A stretch of DNA of 64,000 nucleotides from RGIG7213 sp045545665 (GTDB taxonomy: Bacteria; Bacillota; Clostridia; Oscillospirales; CAG-272), in assembly GCA_045545665.1 (NCBI GenBank), contig JAZQBL010000025.1:35126-99125 (forward strand), read 5' to 3'. This document shows, one piece after another, positions 22,893 to 30,901 of this stretch (the stretch's first letter is position 1; the number at the start of each line of letters is the position of its first letter). The notes beneath the pieces were generated by a model. It was given only the letters and a program-made list of their open reading frames with translations, was not told where the DNA came from and ran no database searches. The translations under genes and the position numbers were made by a program.

Positions 22893-23777
22893 TTAATCAT
22901 CCTTTTTTTGATTTATGTATCTTTCGTAGTAAAACAAATATTGCTGTGCGACACCTGCGTATGCGCCGAGGCTGTTTGTATTAAGCTCACCGCCGTAATA
23001 TTTATCAATAACGCGTTTTATCCAGACGTCAACGGGAAAAGCTCCGTACATTTCGCAGGAAAACAGTAAAATACAGTTTGCAACCTTTTCTCCTATTCCT
23101 TTCACGGAAAGAAGAGCGGCTTTTGCCTCATTGTATGAAAGAGTTTCGAAATGCTCAAATATTCCCGCCTGCCATTTTTCTGCGGCATCTATCATATATT
23201 TTGCACGAAAACCTGTTTTCAGTTCTCTGAGACCTTCTTCGCCGCATAATATAAGCTTGTCGGGTGAAGGAAAGGCGTATCTTGTTTTTCCGTCAAAGCA
23301 TTTGATCTCATCGCCGTATGCTTCGCACAGCGACGTTATTATTTTTTTGATCCTCGGTATATTGTTGTTCTGCGAAATGATAAAAGAACAGACAGTTTCC
23401 CATAGCGGTTGCGCAAGTATCCGTATACCGTCGGCTGAGGCTTGCGCTTGCTGTATCACGCCTTCCGGAAAATGTGAAAAAATATCGTTGTTTATTTCAT
23501 CATAATCACGGTCTAAAGAAAGATAGTGAGCAAAAAAACTGTGATAATCTTCCTGCGTACAACCGTATATTTTGACGGCCTTATCATCTTGAACAAGGTG
23601 AACGTATATGTTGTGCGCGATGCCTGCTACGCCGTTTTCGCAGGGATCAAAACGGAACGTCTGACCGCAGTTAAAGATCTTATGAATATCGAAATTCTTT
23701 GGACGGTCGAACTGTATATATTCGCCCGTCTCATCCTTGCAGGAAGTTATTTCGGGGTATTGTGATCGAGGGTGCAT
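22893..23777 (-). CDS. ogg: 8-oxoguanine DNA glycosylase/AP lyase, OGG1 family
   Basis: The 294-residue protein combines an N-terminal OGG domain (FDIHKIFNCGQTFRF) with the helix-hairpin-helix glycosylase core. SVKGIGEKVANC contains the putative Schiff-base lysine (about Lys231), and FPVDVW gives the catalytic aspartate (about Asp250). The 19-residue spacing equals that of human OGG1 Lys249 and Asp268. It excises 8-oxoguanine and nicks the abasic site. The start at 23777 has AAGGAA upstream; the longer frame would begin inside the opposite promoter. It leads a two-gene operon with the CxxC protein. Confidence 0.9.
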   Translation of the reverse strand: MHPRSQYPEITSCKDETGEYIQFDRPKNFDIHKIFNCGQTFRFDPCENGVAGIAHNIYVHLVQDDKAVKIYGCTQEDYHSFFAHYLSLDRDYDEINNDIFSHFPEGVIQQAQASADGIRILAQPLWETVCSFIISQNNNIPRIKKIITSLCEAYGDEIKCFDGKTRYAFPSPDKLILCGEEGLRELKTGFRAKYMIDAAEKWQAGIFEHFETLSYNEAKAALLSVKGIGEKVANCILLFSCEMYGAFPVDVWIKRVIDKYYGGELNTNSLGAYAGVAQQYLFYYERYINQKKDD

Positions 23778-23797
23778 ATTGTTTTCCTTTATTTTTC

Positions 23798-23826
23798 TTG
23801 ACACGTTAATAAAAATCGTTTATAAT
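23798..23826 (+). promoter_or_regulatory. Promoter of the DUF6062-like gene
   Basis: TTGACA (23798-23803), 17-bp spacer, TATAAT (23821-23826), both perfect. Confidence 0.87.
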
Positions 23827-23854
23827 GTTGTTATGAAATGAAAGGGAAAGGCAT

Positions 23855-24550
23855 ATGAAAGAACAAATATACACAATTCCCGTTACCGAAACGGCAGATA
23901 AAATTATTGAAGAGAGCAGATGCGAGTGCTTGCTTTGCTCGCTTTACTCAAAACTTGAAGAAGATGAGCTTACACTCATTCTCGGCGCATCCATGATGGA
24001 ACCCGATATCAGAATAAAAACGAACAAAGAAGGCTTCTGCAGAAAGCATTTCGATGAAATGCTTTCTATGAAAAATAAGCTCGGTCTTGCGCTTATGATC
24101 CAAAGCCACATCGACGAGGTTCGAAAGACGATCTTTCCGAAGGAAGGACTTTTCTCTCCCAAAAACAAGAGCGAGGCGTCTTTAAAACCTTTAAAAGAAC
24201 ACAATGAAAGCTGTTATATTTGCAATAAAATAGATTTTCACCTTGGAAAAATGGCTGAAACGATCGTTTACCTCTGGGATACAGAGGAAGAATTTGCAAA
24301 GAAATTGTCAAAGATGCCGTTTTTCTGCCTTGAACATTACCGTCTGCTTTTGCAAACGGGTGTTTACAAGCTTTCGAAAAACAGACAAAATGAATTTTTT
24401 ACAGCCTTGTCATCGGTGGAAAAAGCGTATTTTGACAGCTTGTATGATGACGTAAGCAAGTTCTGCAGAAAATTTGACTACCGCTTTCAGGATGAGCCGT
24501 GGGGAACTGCAAAGGATTCCGTTGAAAGGGCAGTCAAAATATTATCTTAA
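23855..24550 (+). CDS. DUF6062-like cysteine-containing protein
   Basis: The 231-residue protein begins MKEQIYTIPVTETADKI, then carries CECLLCSLYSKLEED. A CRKHFDEML motif is near 58, CYICNKIDFHLGKM near 122, and CLEHYRLLLQ near 154. These are two copies of a CxxC...C-x-x-H pattern, probably two metal sites or redox centres in a helical fold. The layout matches what I recall as the DUF6062 family of Clostridia; its function is unknown. It has its own consensus promoter and its stop overlaps the convergent lipoprotein gene by 4 bp. Confidence 0.75.
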   Translation: MKEQIYTIPVTETADKIIEESRCECLLCSLYSKLEEDELTLILGASMMEPDIRIKTNKEGFCRKHFDEMLSMKNKLGLALMIQSHIDEVRKTIFPKEGLFSPKNKSEASLKPLKEHNESCYICNKIDFHLGKMAETIVYLWDTEEEFAKKLSKMPFFCLEHYRLLLQTGVYKLSKNRQNEFFTALSSVEKAYFDSLYDDVSKFCRKFDYRFQDEPWGTAKDSVERAVKILS

Positions 24551-25971
24551 TAATAAGTTGCGGGGAAATATCTGTCGAGGTATTCCTCGCTTTCCTTTTT
24601 GTATTTTTCAACGTATTCGCCGTAATCGAGCTTACCTTTTAGTATCTGCTCGTAAGCTGATAAAGTATATTTGTCAAGATTTTTGTAGGAAGACGAAAAG
24701 CTGTACGCAAAGTCGTAATTGATGTTTTCGATAAGGATATTAAGCGCTGTTACAGCACCGTTGTCACGCAGAGTGTAATTCATATAACGGTCGATATATC
24801 TTTGTATAACGTGACCGGAGGAGGCTGCGTTTATGCCCATAATGAGCGCACCGAGCCCAATCTCGCTTGACGTAGTTTCGGGGATGGAAAGAACGACTGC
24901 ATCAAGAGAAATGAACGACATATGTTCGTCGTCTTCTGTTGCTTTCGGAAGCGGAGCGATGCTCCATACGTCCTTTGTTGTTGCAAAGCTGTCGGGGATA
25001 TTCAGCGAATCGAGCATAAATAAAACGTCGCCCGATGAAAAATCACCGTCTTTTTTGGGCGTAAATTCAAGCAGCTTTGATATGCCCCCGCATACCGTGT
25101 TCAACTTACCGTCAAACGTCAAAAGTCTTACCGGTTTATCGGGGAGGTTATTTGAAAATTTAAAGGATGAAAACAGAAGCTGTTTGTCAAATTCTTCCTC
25201 TGTTTTGTCAACTAAAATAGTGCCCTCGTAGTTTTCCGCACTTTTTAAATACTCGTAAAATTTGTCGTACGTCCACGTACCGTCTGATACGTGTGAGGAA
25301 ACGGGGGTAAGACCGAGGGATTCAAGATCTGTTTTGTTATAGTAAAGCGCTGTTATCTTATCGGGTTCAAAGCATCCGTCGCCTGATGCGGCGAAAATAT
25401 CATTTCCCACTGTAAAAGCCGAAACAGCAGAGTTGAGATACTCTGCATTTTCATCAAAATACGGGCTTGTACGCAGAGATTTAAGAAATCCGTCTCCAAC
25501 GAGTGCTGCCGTAACGTCTGCGGGAAGTGCGAAAAAATGCCCCGGGGCAGTACCCGAATTGTATTCCGCTTTTACAGTGTTGTATGCGGTTTCGGAGGAT
25601 GTGAGAACTGTATGAAACGTCATATCAAATTTTTCTTCAACAGCCTTGAGTCTTGCTATTCTGTCGGAATTTATGAGCGTTTCTTCACCGTTACCTATCA
25701 AAAACGTGTCATCTGTTGTAAATACTTTGATCATTTCGTTTTCAAAAGAGAATTTTGCAACATCTTCAAGATACGCATCCGCTTGCTTTTTAAGATCCTC
25801 TGCGGAAAGCACCGGATCTTCTTTCGGGATATCTGTATCTTCCGAAACGTCGGACGTTATATCCGTTATTTCATCTGTTCCTTTTATCTTGCTTTCATTT
25901 ATGACGATAACGCCGCACGATTGGAAAAGCAGAGCGCATATGATTAATAAACAAAAAATTGATCTTTTCAT
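24547..25971 (-). CDS. Extracellular solute-binding lipoprotein (family 1-like)
   Basis: The 474-residue protein has a lipoprotein signal peptide (lipobox FQSC near residue 19) and a Thr/Asp-rich linker. A periplasmic-binding-protein type fold follows: ARLKAVEEKFDMTFHTV, the central ITALYYNKTDLESLGL, a TWTYDKFYEYLK helix, and a C-terminal helical lobe. Such proteins capture sugars or peptides for ABC importers, but no permease or ATPase gene is adjacent, so it is an orphan receptor here. It is monocistronic with its own promoter. Confidence 0.75.
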   Translation of the reverse strand: MKRSIFCLLIICALLFQSCGVIVINESKIKGTDEITDITSDVSEDTDIPKEDPVLSAEDLKKQADAYLEDVAKFSFENEMIKVFTTDDTFLIGNGEETLINSDRIARLKAVEEKFDMTFHTVLTSSETAYNTVKAEYNSGTAPGHFFALPADVTAALVGDGFLKSLRTSPYFDENAEYLNSAVSAFTVGNDIFAASGDGCFEPDKITALYYNKTDLESLGLTPVSSHVSDGTWTYDKFYEYLKSAENYEGTILVDKTEEEFDKQLLFSSFKFSNNLPDKPVRLLTFDGKLNTVCGGISKLLEFTPKKDGDFSSGDVLFMLDSLNIPDSFATTKDVWSIAPLPKATEDDEHMSFISLDAVVLSIPETTSSEIGLGALIMGINAASSGHVIQRYIDRYMNYTLRDNGAVTALNILIENINYDFAYSFSSSYKNLDKYTLSAYEQILKGKLDYGEYVEKYKKESEEYLDRYFPATYY

Positions 25972-26003
25972 AACGTTATTCCTTGAAAATTATTATCCCT
26001 TTT

Positions 26004-26032
26004 ATTATATCCTCGATTATAAGTAAAATCAA
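26004..26032 (-). promoter_or_regulatory. Promoter of the solute-binding lipoprotein gene
   Basis: Minus-strand TTGATT (26027-26032), 17-bp spacer, TATAAT (26004-26009). Confidence 0.8.
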
Positions 26033-26064
26033 TATATATTTCATTAATTTTTAGATCGGCAAAA

Positions 26065-26093
26065 ATAAAATCACCCCGCCGAAGCGGGGTGAT
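26065..26093 (-). terminator. Terminator of the aquaporin gene
   Basis: ATCACCCCGC-TTCG-GCGGGGTGAT on the minus strand, followed by TTTTATTTTT. Confidence 0.93.
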
Positions 26094-26109
26094 GAACGCA
26101 GAGTTGAAA

Positions 26110-26775
26110 TTATTTCTTGTCGGATGAGAGGAACTTGTAAACTACAGCTGCCAGAACACCGCCAACGAGGGGAGCTACGATGAACACCCAAACGTTTGCA
26201 AGAGCATCTCCGCCTACGAACAAAGCAGGACCGAAGCTTCTTGCAGGGTTTACGGACGTGCCTGTAAAGGATATGCCGAGAATGTGTACAAGTGTAAGGG
26301 AAAGACCGATAACGATACCTGCAACAGCACCGTTTTCAACCTTGGACGTAACGCCGAGAATTGCGATAACGAATACGAACGTGAGGATTATCTCGATTAT
26401 TACCGAGGATAAGATCTCGCCTTGATAAAGTGCGTTTGCACCGAGTCCGCTTTCTTTGCCGACAACACCCATAAGAGCTGCCGCACCTGCTATAGCGCCT
26501 GCAAACTGTGCGATGACGTAGCCTGCAAAGTCAGCAACCGTCATTTTGCCGCTTACAAGCATAGCAATTGAAACCGCGGGGTTTATGTGACAGCCTGAAA
26601 TGTTTCCGATCGAATACGCCATGGCGACGATTACGAGACCGAAAGCAAGAGCTGTAAGCAGGTAACCTGTGCCGGCAGCGGGATTGCATCCGACAACAGC
26701 GGCTGTACCACATGCAAAGAACACGAGAACAAAGGTGCCGATGAATTCAGCGATGTACTTTTTTAATGATGACAT
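26110..26775 (-). CDS. Aquaporin / MIP family channel
   Basis: The 221-residue protein has six predicted membrane helices and the two pore half-helices with NPA motifs, GCHINPAVS and GTSVNPARSFGPA. It starts KKYIAEFIGTFVLVFFACG, the standard MIP entry. The NPARS form and short loops are of AqpZ type, favouring water over glycerol, although selectivity-filter residues were not checked in a model. Monocistronic with its own promoter and terminator. Confidence 0.94.
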   Translation of the reverse strand: MSSLKKYIAEFIGTFVLVFFACGTAAVVGCNPAAGTGYLLTALAFGLVIVAMAYSIGNISGCHINPAVSIAMLVSGKMTVADFAGYVIAQFAGAIAGAAALMGVVGKESGLGANALYQGEILSSVIIEIILTFVFVIAILGVTSKVENGAVAGIVIGLSLTLVHILGISFTGTSVNPARSFGPALFVGGDALANVWVFIVAPLVGGVLAAVVYKFLSSDKK

Positions 26776-26824
26776 AATAAAGACCTCCGATTTTATTTGC
26801 GATATAGATCGCTTCTGTAACCAT

Positions 26825-26853
26825 ATTATAACATATGCAATTTTATTTTACAA
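26825..26853 (-). promoter_or_regulatory. Promoter of the aquaporin gene
   Basis: Minus-strand TTGTAA (26848-26853), 17-bp spacer, TATAAT (26825-26830). Confidence 0.7.
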
Positions 26854-26908
26854 TACTTATTTTAATAATTTGGTAAACAAATTTAAATATGTATAAGCGA
26901 GTTTGGTA

Positions 26909-26937
26909 TTGACTTTTTTAAAGATATATGATAAAAT
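26909..26937 (+). promoter_or_regulatory. Promoter of the DegV gene
   Basis: TTGACT (26909-26914), 17-bp spacer, TAAAAT (26932-26937). Confidence 0.72.
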
Positions 26938-26990
26938 AAGCAAGTACAGCACACAGTGGTCTAAAGTGTTATGAAAGGAAATATACAGTT

Positions 26991-27890
26991 ATGGAACACA
27001 ACTTTATTCTCTCATGTGAATCAACGGTGGATATGCCGTACTCTTACATAAGCGGAAGAGATATATCCGTTATATTTTACACATATACTATTGATGGAGA
27101 TGAATACGTAGACGATATGGGACGTGATCCCGAGGCTCTTGAAAAATTCTACGGTTTTATTGCAGACGGAAAGCTTCCTACAACTTCACAGATAAACTAT
27201 CATAAATATTACGACTATTTTGACGGACTTCTTGCAAAAGGTGACGTTCTTCATATAAATTTCGGTTCGGGTATGACACCGTCCGTTGAAAACGCATATG
27301 CGGCTCAAAGAGAGCTTATGAAGAAGTACCCCGACAGAAAGTTTGCGGTTATCGACTCGTTCTGTAGCTGCGGCGGTTACGGTATACTTGTCGAAGATGC
27401 GGCAAATCTCCGTGATGCGGGCAAGAGCTTTGAAGAGGTTGAAGCGTGGGTAAACGAAAACAGATATAAGGTACACCACCAGTTTTTCTCGACCGACCTT
27501 ACGATGTTCAGACGCGGAGGAAGAGTGTCGGGACCTGCTGCTATGGTAGGCACACTTCTCGGAATTTGTCCTATAATGAATCTTGACGTTACGGGCCACA
27601 TAATGGCGTACGATAAAGTCAAGGGTAAGAAAAAGGCAATTGAAAAGAACGTCGATGAAATAGTCAAACGAGCAGAAGGTATGGAAAAATACGACGGTAC
27701 GTTTTACCTTTGCCATTCTCACTGCCCCGAGCTTGCGGAAGCTACGATAAAGCTTCTTGAGGAGCGTATGCCTAAGATAAAGGGTAAGATAAGAGTAAAC
27801 GAAATAGGCACGATAATAGCGTCACATACGGGAGTCGGAACGGTCGCTTCCTTCTTCTATGGTGTTGACAGAAGAACAGAAGGCAAATAA
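26991..27890 (+). CDS. DegV family fatty-acid-binding protein (FakB-like)
   Basis: The 299-residue protein shows the DegV pattern: LSCESTVDMP at the start, LPTTSQINYHKYYD with the TSQ lipid-head-group motif, HINFGSGMTPS, the serine-rich IDSFCSCGGYG, and MFRRGGRVSG near 170. DegV/FakB proteins bury a fatty acid and present its carboxylate to the kinase FakA. A FakA-like protein is encoded at 33380-35065, so the two could form a complete exogenous fatty-acid activation system. It is monocistronic. Confidence 0.92.
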   Translation: MEHNFILSCESTVDMPYSYISGRDISVIFYTYTIDGDEYVDDMGRDPEALEKFYGFIADGKLPTTSQINYHKYYDYFDGLLAKGDVLHINFGSGMTPSVENAYAAQRELMKKYPDRKFAVIDSFCSCGGYGILVEDAANLRDAGKSFEEVEAWVNENRYKVHHQFFSTDLTMFRRGGRVSGPAAMVGTLLGICPIMNLDVTGHIMAYDKVKGKKKAIEKNVDEIVKRAEGMEKYDGTFYLCHSHCPELAEATIKLLEERMPKIKGKIRVNEIGTIIASHTGVGTVASFFYGVDRRTEGK

Positions 27891-27910
27891 TCTTTATTTA
27901 ATTTGGATAA

Positions 27911-27952
27911 AAAAACGGTGGTGTTGCAAAATCGCAACACCATCGTTTTTTA
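27911..27952. terminator. Bidirectional terminator
   Basis: Long stem with arms AACGGTGGTGTTGC and GCAACACCATCGTT (one G-T pair), A-run on one side and T-run on the other, between convergent genes. It overlaps the last codon of the ABC protein gene. Confidence 0.9.
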
Positions 27953-30901
27953 TATATCATACTGTGCAAGTATCTGTGCCGGTGTCTTACGTAAAAGAAG
28001 TAATATCGGTATGATACCGCATACAACGCAAAGCCCCAAAAGAATAACAAGATCTGCAAGGGCAAGCCACAGAGGATAGTAAAATACACTTGATGAAACA
28101 GCTGACAGACTGTGGCATACGAAAATAAACAGACTCGACAAAGCGTATCCGATAAATACCGTCAAAGAAGAGAGGACGAGCGATTCTATAAAGAATTTAT
28201 ACGTGAGATTTTTCTTTGATACGCCGATGGCACGGTAAATACCGACTTCCTTTATTCTGTTCATAAGAGCAGAACGCATTATGAAATACATACATACACT
28301 CAAAAGTACCAGCGCAACAGCCATTGTTATGAGTCCGCTCAGTATGGAAGACTTCATACTTTCCATATTATCGTCAAACACGTCACTCGGTGTTATCACC
28401 GCCTCCATAAATTCGTGCGGTACTTCGATATTTGAAAAATTCGAGCGTATCCAGGAGTCTGTAAGGTCGGGGTCGGTCGAGTGGACCACCGTATACGTTC
28501 TTGAATACATATCGGAAGAATCAGTCATAGCATCAGATATATAAACGTTTCCGAATTCGTCTGTGTATTCGTAATACATTTCTTTGTCGCCGTATCCGCC
28601 GAGTGTGGCTGAAGGATGCGTTTGACCTGTTTTCTTTGCGAGCTTTATATAATCATTATCGCTTACAAGATAACAGTTGGTGTGTATTGCATACTGATCG
28701 ATATTGCTGTAAAATTCTTTTTCGTACATCCACCGATATTCTTCCCGTTTTACGTCCATGTTGGGAAGGATTTCAAATTCCGCTGCAAGCTCTTTGTCAG
28801 TCGGTGTTTTTCCGTATTTCTGCTCGTAAGCGTATATTTTGTAGTAATATTCGTTAGATGAGAATAAGTACTTACACTCTTCGATGTCTTTTTCAAAATA
28901 CAGCCAAAGCAGTAAGTCCTGCTTGTTTTTTGAATAATACGATTCTATAAAATCGTCAAATTCGGAAAAGTAATATTTGTGCCACTGTACCGTCATTGAC
29001 TCATCGACTTTCGGATCGTGGGAAAAATCGGGATCTATAACGTCTTTGTATTCTTCAATAGGTTTTTTCTCTATTCCGAGATTCTTGGTGTATTCATCGT
29101 AAGATGCGTATACGACGGAGGTGTCCGTTATAACAAAGTCGTTACCGCCTATTTTGATGGTTTCACCTTTTTTGGGGAATTCTACGTCACTGTTTACGAT
29201 GAATGCCGTAGCTTCGGAGTCCTTTATTTCGTATCCGTGATCAGAGCCGGGACGGGCGTTTATGCCGGATGATGCCATAGTGTATCTTGCCATGGCCATA
29301 GGTGAAAGATATACTGCCGTTTCGCTCGATTCAACTATTCCCGCAACGCGTACGGCTTTTCCGCTTATTACAAACGAAGTTGAATGAAGTCCCACAAGAT
29401 CACGGTATTCTGTGATGTGTCCGAACTGTGACGTTTCAAGAAACGCGTCCGCTACTGCTGTTGTGAGGATCATTTCATCATCCTTGATGTTTTCGGTATT
29501 TCCGCATACCGTCTTTTCTCCGTTAAGAGCAGACGTATCAAGCACGACTGCATTTGTTGCAAACGTGTTATATGAATAGTGCGTAAACGTTTCAAAAAAG
29601 TCCGTTTGCAAGCGGATACGCTTGTCGCCTCTCGGTATGCTGTGCATAAGCTGTACGTAGTTTATGCCGTTTTCACGCGCTTCCTGTGAGTTCAGCTTTT
29701 CCGATACGGCAGAGTCGTTTGAATAAACGTAGAATACGTTGTGGTTGTAAGATTTTTCAATATCGAGAAAACTTTCGATGGACTTGCCGAAAACGGCGCT
29801 CATAATAACTGTGACCGTGGCAAATATCATCATACAGCGTCTTAAAAGACGCTTGCTGCGCTTCTGGTTTTTGAAGTTAGCCTTGTAACCGCTTTTTACC
29901 GAGGATCTAAACGAAAACAGCTTGCCGAATACCGTGCCTTCGACAGGAGGGAGCGACGTCATATCGACTGTTGCGTGCGCTTCTGTATTAGAGCTTTCTT
30001 TGTAAACACCGTCGATAACGGATATTTCGCTTGTCGCATCCAATATATGCACGTTTGCGGAATCGACTTTTAAATATATCTTTCCGTTGTTGTTTATTAT
30101 TTGAAGCTTTACAGGTGACTCGGGTGCTTTTCCGTAGTATTCGACCTTTGTGTTATTGTCGGATATTTCCGTTTTTTCAAATTCACCGAGGTATATTGCG
30201 TTTTTGTTTCTTGCGGTAAATCCGTTTGCATTTGAGTTATTTTTAATGCTTACAAGCTTTCCGTCCGAAAGCTCGATTACCCGGTCGCAGTAAAAATCGA
30301 CAAGGTTTGCTTCGTGCGTTACCAGAACAACGAGACGGTCTTTTGAGATCGCTTTCAGAAGGTCCATTATCATAACCGTGTTTGCTTCGTCAAGGTTTCC
30401 CGTCGGCTCGTCTGCCAAGATGATGTGCGGATTTTTGACAATGGCGCGCGCTATGGCTATGCGCTGCTGCTGACCGCCCGAAAGTGTGTCGGGCGTACGG
30501 CTTTTGTATTTATCCATACCGACGTTTTCAAGTGCCGCTATGACTCTTTTCTCTATTTCAGCCTTGTCAGTCATACCGCACAGACGAAGGGCATCGGCTA
30601 CGTTTTCAAAACACGACTGCTCGGTGTTCAGGTTATAGTTCTGGAAAATATAACCTATATATTTGTTTCGGAGCATATCCGTGTCTTTTGTTATGCTGTT
30701 ATCCATTACGGTAATATTTCCGTTTGCAAAGCTGTCAAGACCGCCTATGACGTTCAGAAGCGTCGTTTTTCCGCAACCGCTTTTACCGAATATGGATATC
30801 ATCCCCGACTCGGGCAATTCAAGTGATATATCGTTTAAAACGTGAAGCTCATTCGGCTTGCCTTTGTTGAAAAATTTGTTTATTTTCGATATTTTTATCA
30901 T
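27950..30901 (-). CDS. ABC transporter, fused ATPase-FtsX-type permease (second gene of pair)
   Basis: The 983-residue protein starts with an ABC ATPase: Walker A GKSGCGKTT at 39-47, signature LSGGQQQR, Walker B IILADEPTGNLD. A cytoplasmic beta-rich insert of about 110 residues follows (220-330). The first membrane helix is near 350-365, then a large extracellular domain of about 500 residues, and three C-terminal membrane helices containing KEVGIYRAIGVSKKNL, the FtsX-family motif. This is the MacB/FtsX exporter or mechanotransmission architecture. Its start overlaps the upstream gene by ATGA, so the two are coupled and probably form a heterodimer. The substrate is unknown; no two-component genes are nearby. 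Confidence 0.88.
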   Translation of the reverse strand: MIKISKINKFFNKGKPNELHVLNDISLELPESGMISIFGKSGCGKTTLLNVIGGLDSFANGNITVMDNSITKDTDMLRNKYIGYIFQNYNLNTEQSCFENVADALRLCGMTDKAEIEKRVIAALENVGMDKYKSRTPDTLSGGQQQRIAIARAIVKNPHIILADEPTGNLDEANTVMIMDLLKAISKDRLVVLVTHEANLVDFYCDRVIELSDGKLVSIKNNSNANGFTARNKNAIYLGEFEKTEISDNNTKVEYYGKAPESPVKLQIINNNGKIYLKVDSANVHILDATSEISVIDGVYKESSNTEAHATVDMTSLPPVEGTVFGKLFSFRSSVKSGYKANFKNQKRSKRLLRRCMMIFATVTVIMSAVFGKSIESFLDIEKSYNHNVFYVYSNDSAVSEKLNSQEARENGINYVQLMHSIPRGDKRIRLQTDFFETFTHYSYNTFATNAVVLDTSALNGEKTVCGNTENIKDDEMILTTAVADAFLETSQFGHITEYRDLVGLHSTSFVISGKAVRVAGIVESSETAVYLSPMAMARYTMASSGINARPGSDHGYEIKDSEATAFIVNSDVEFPKKGETIKIGGNDFVITDTSVVYASYDEYTKNLGIEKKPIEEYKDVIDPDFSHDPKVDESMTVQWHKYYFSEFDDFIESYYSKNKQDLLLWLYFEKDIEECKYLFSSNEYYYKIYAYEQKYGKTPTDKELAAEFEILPNMDVKREEYRWMYEKEFYSNIDQYAIHTNCYLVSDNDYIKLAKKTGQTHPSATLGGYGDKEMYYEYTDEFGNVYISDAMTDSSDMYSRTYTVVHSTDPDLTDSWIRSNFSNIEVPHEFMEAVITPSDVFDDNMESMKSSILSGLITMAVALVLLSVCMYFIMRSALMNRIKEVGIYRAIGVSKKNLTYKFFIESLVLSSLTVFIGYALSSLFIFVCHSLSAVSSSVFYYPLWLALADLVILLGLCVVCGIIPILLLLRKTPAQILAQYDI

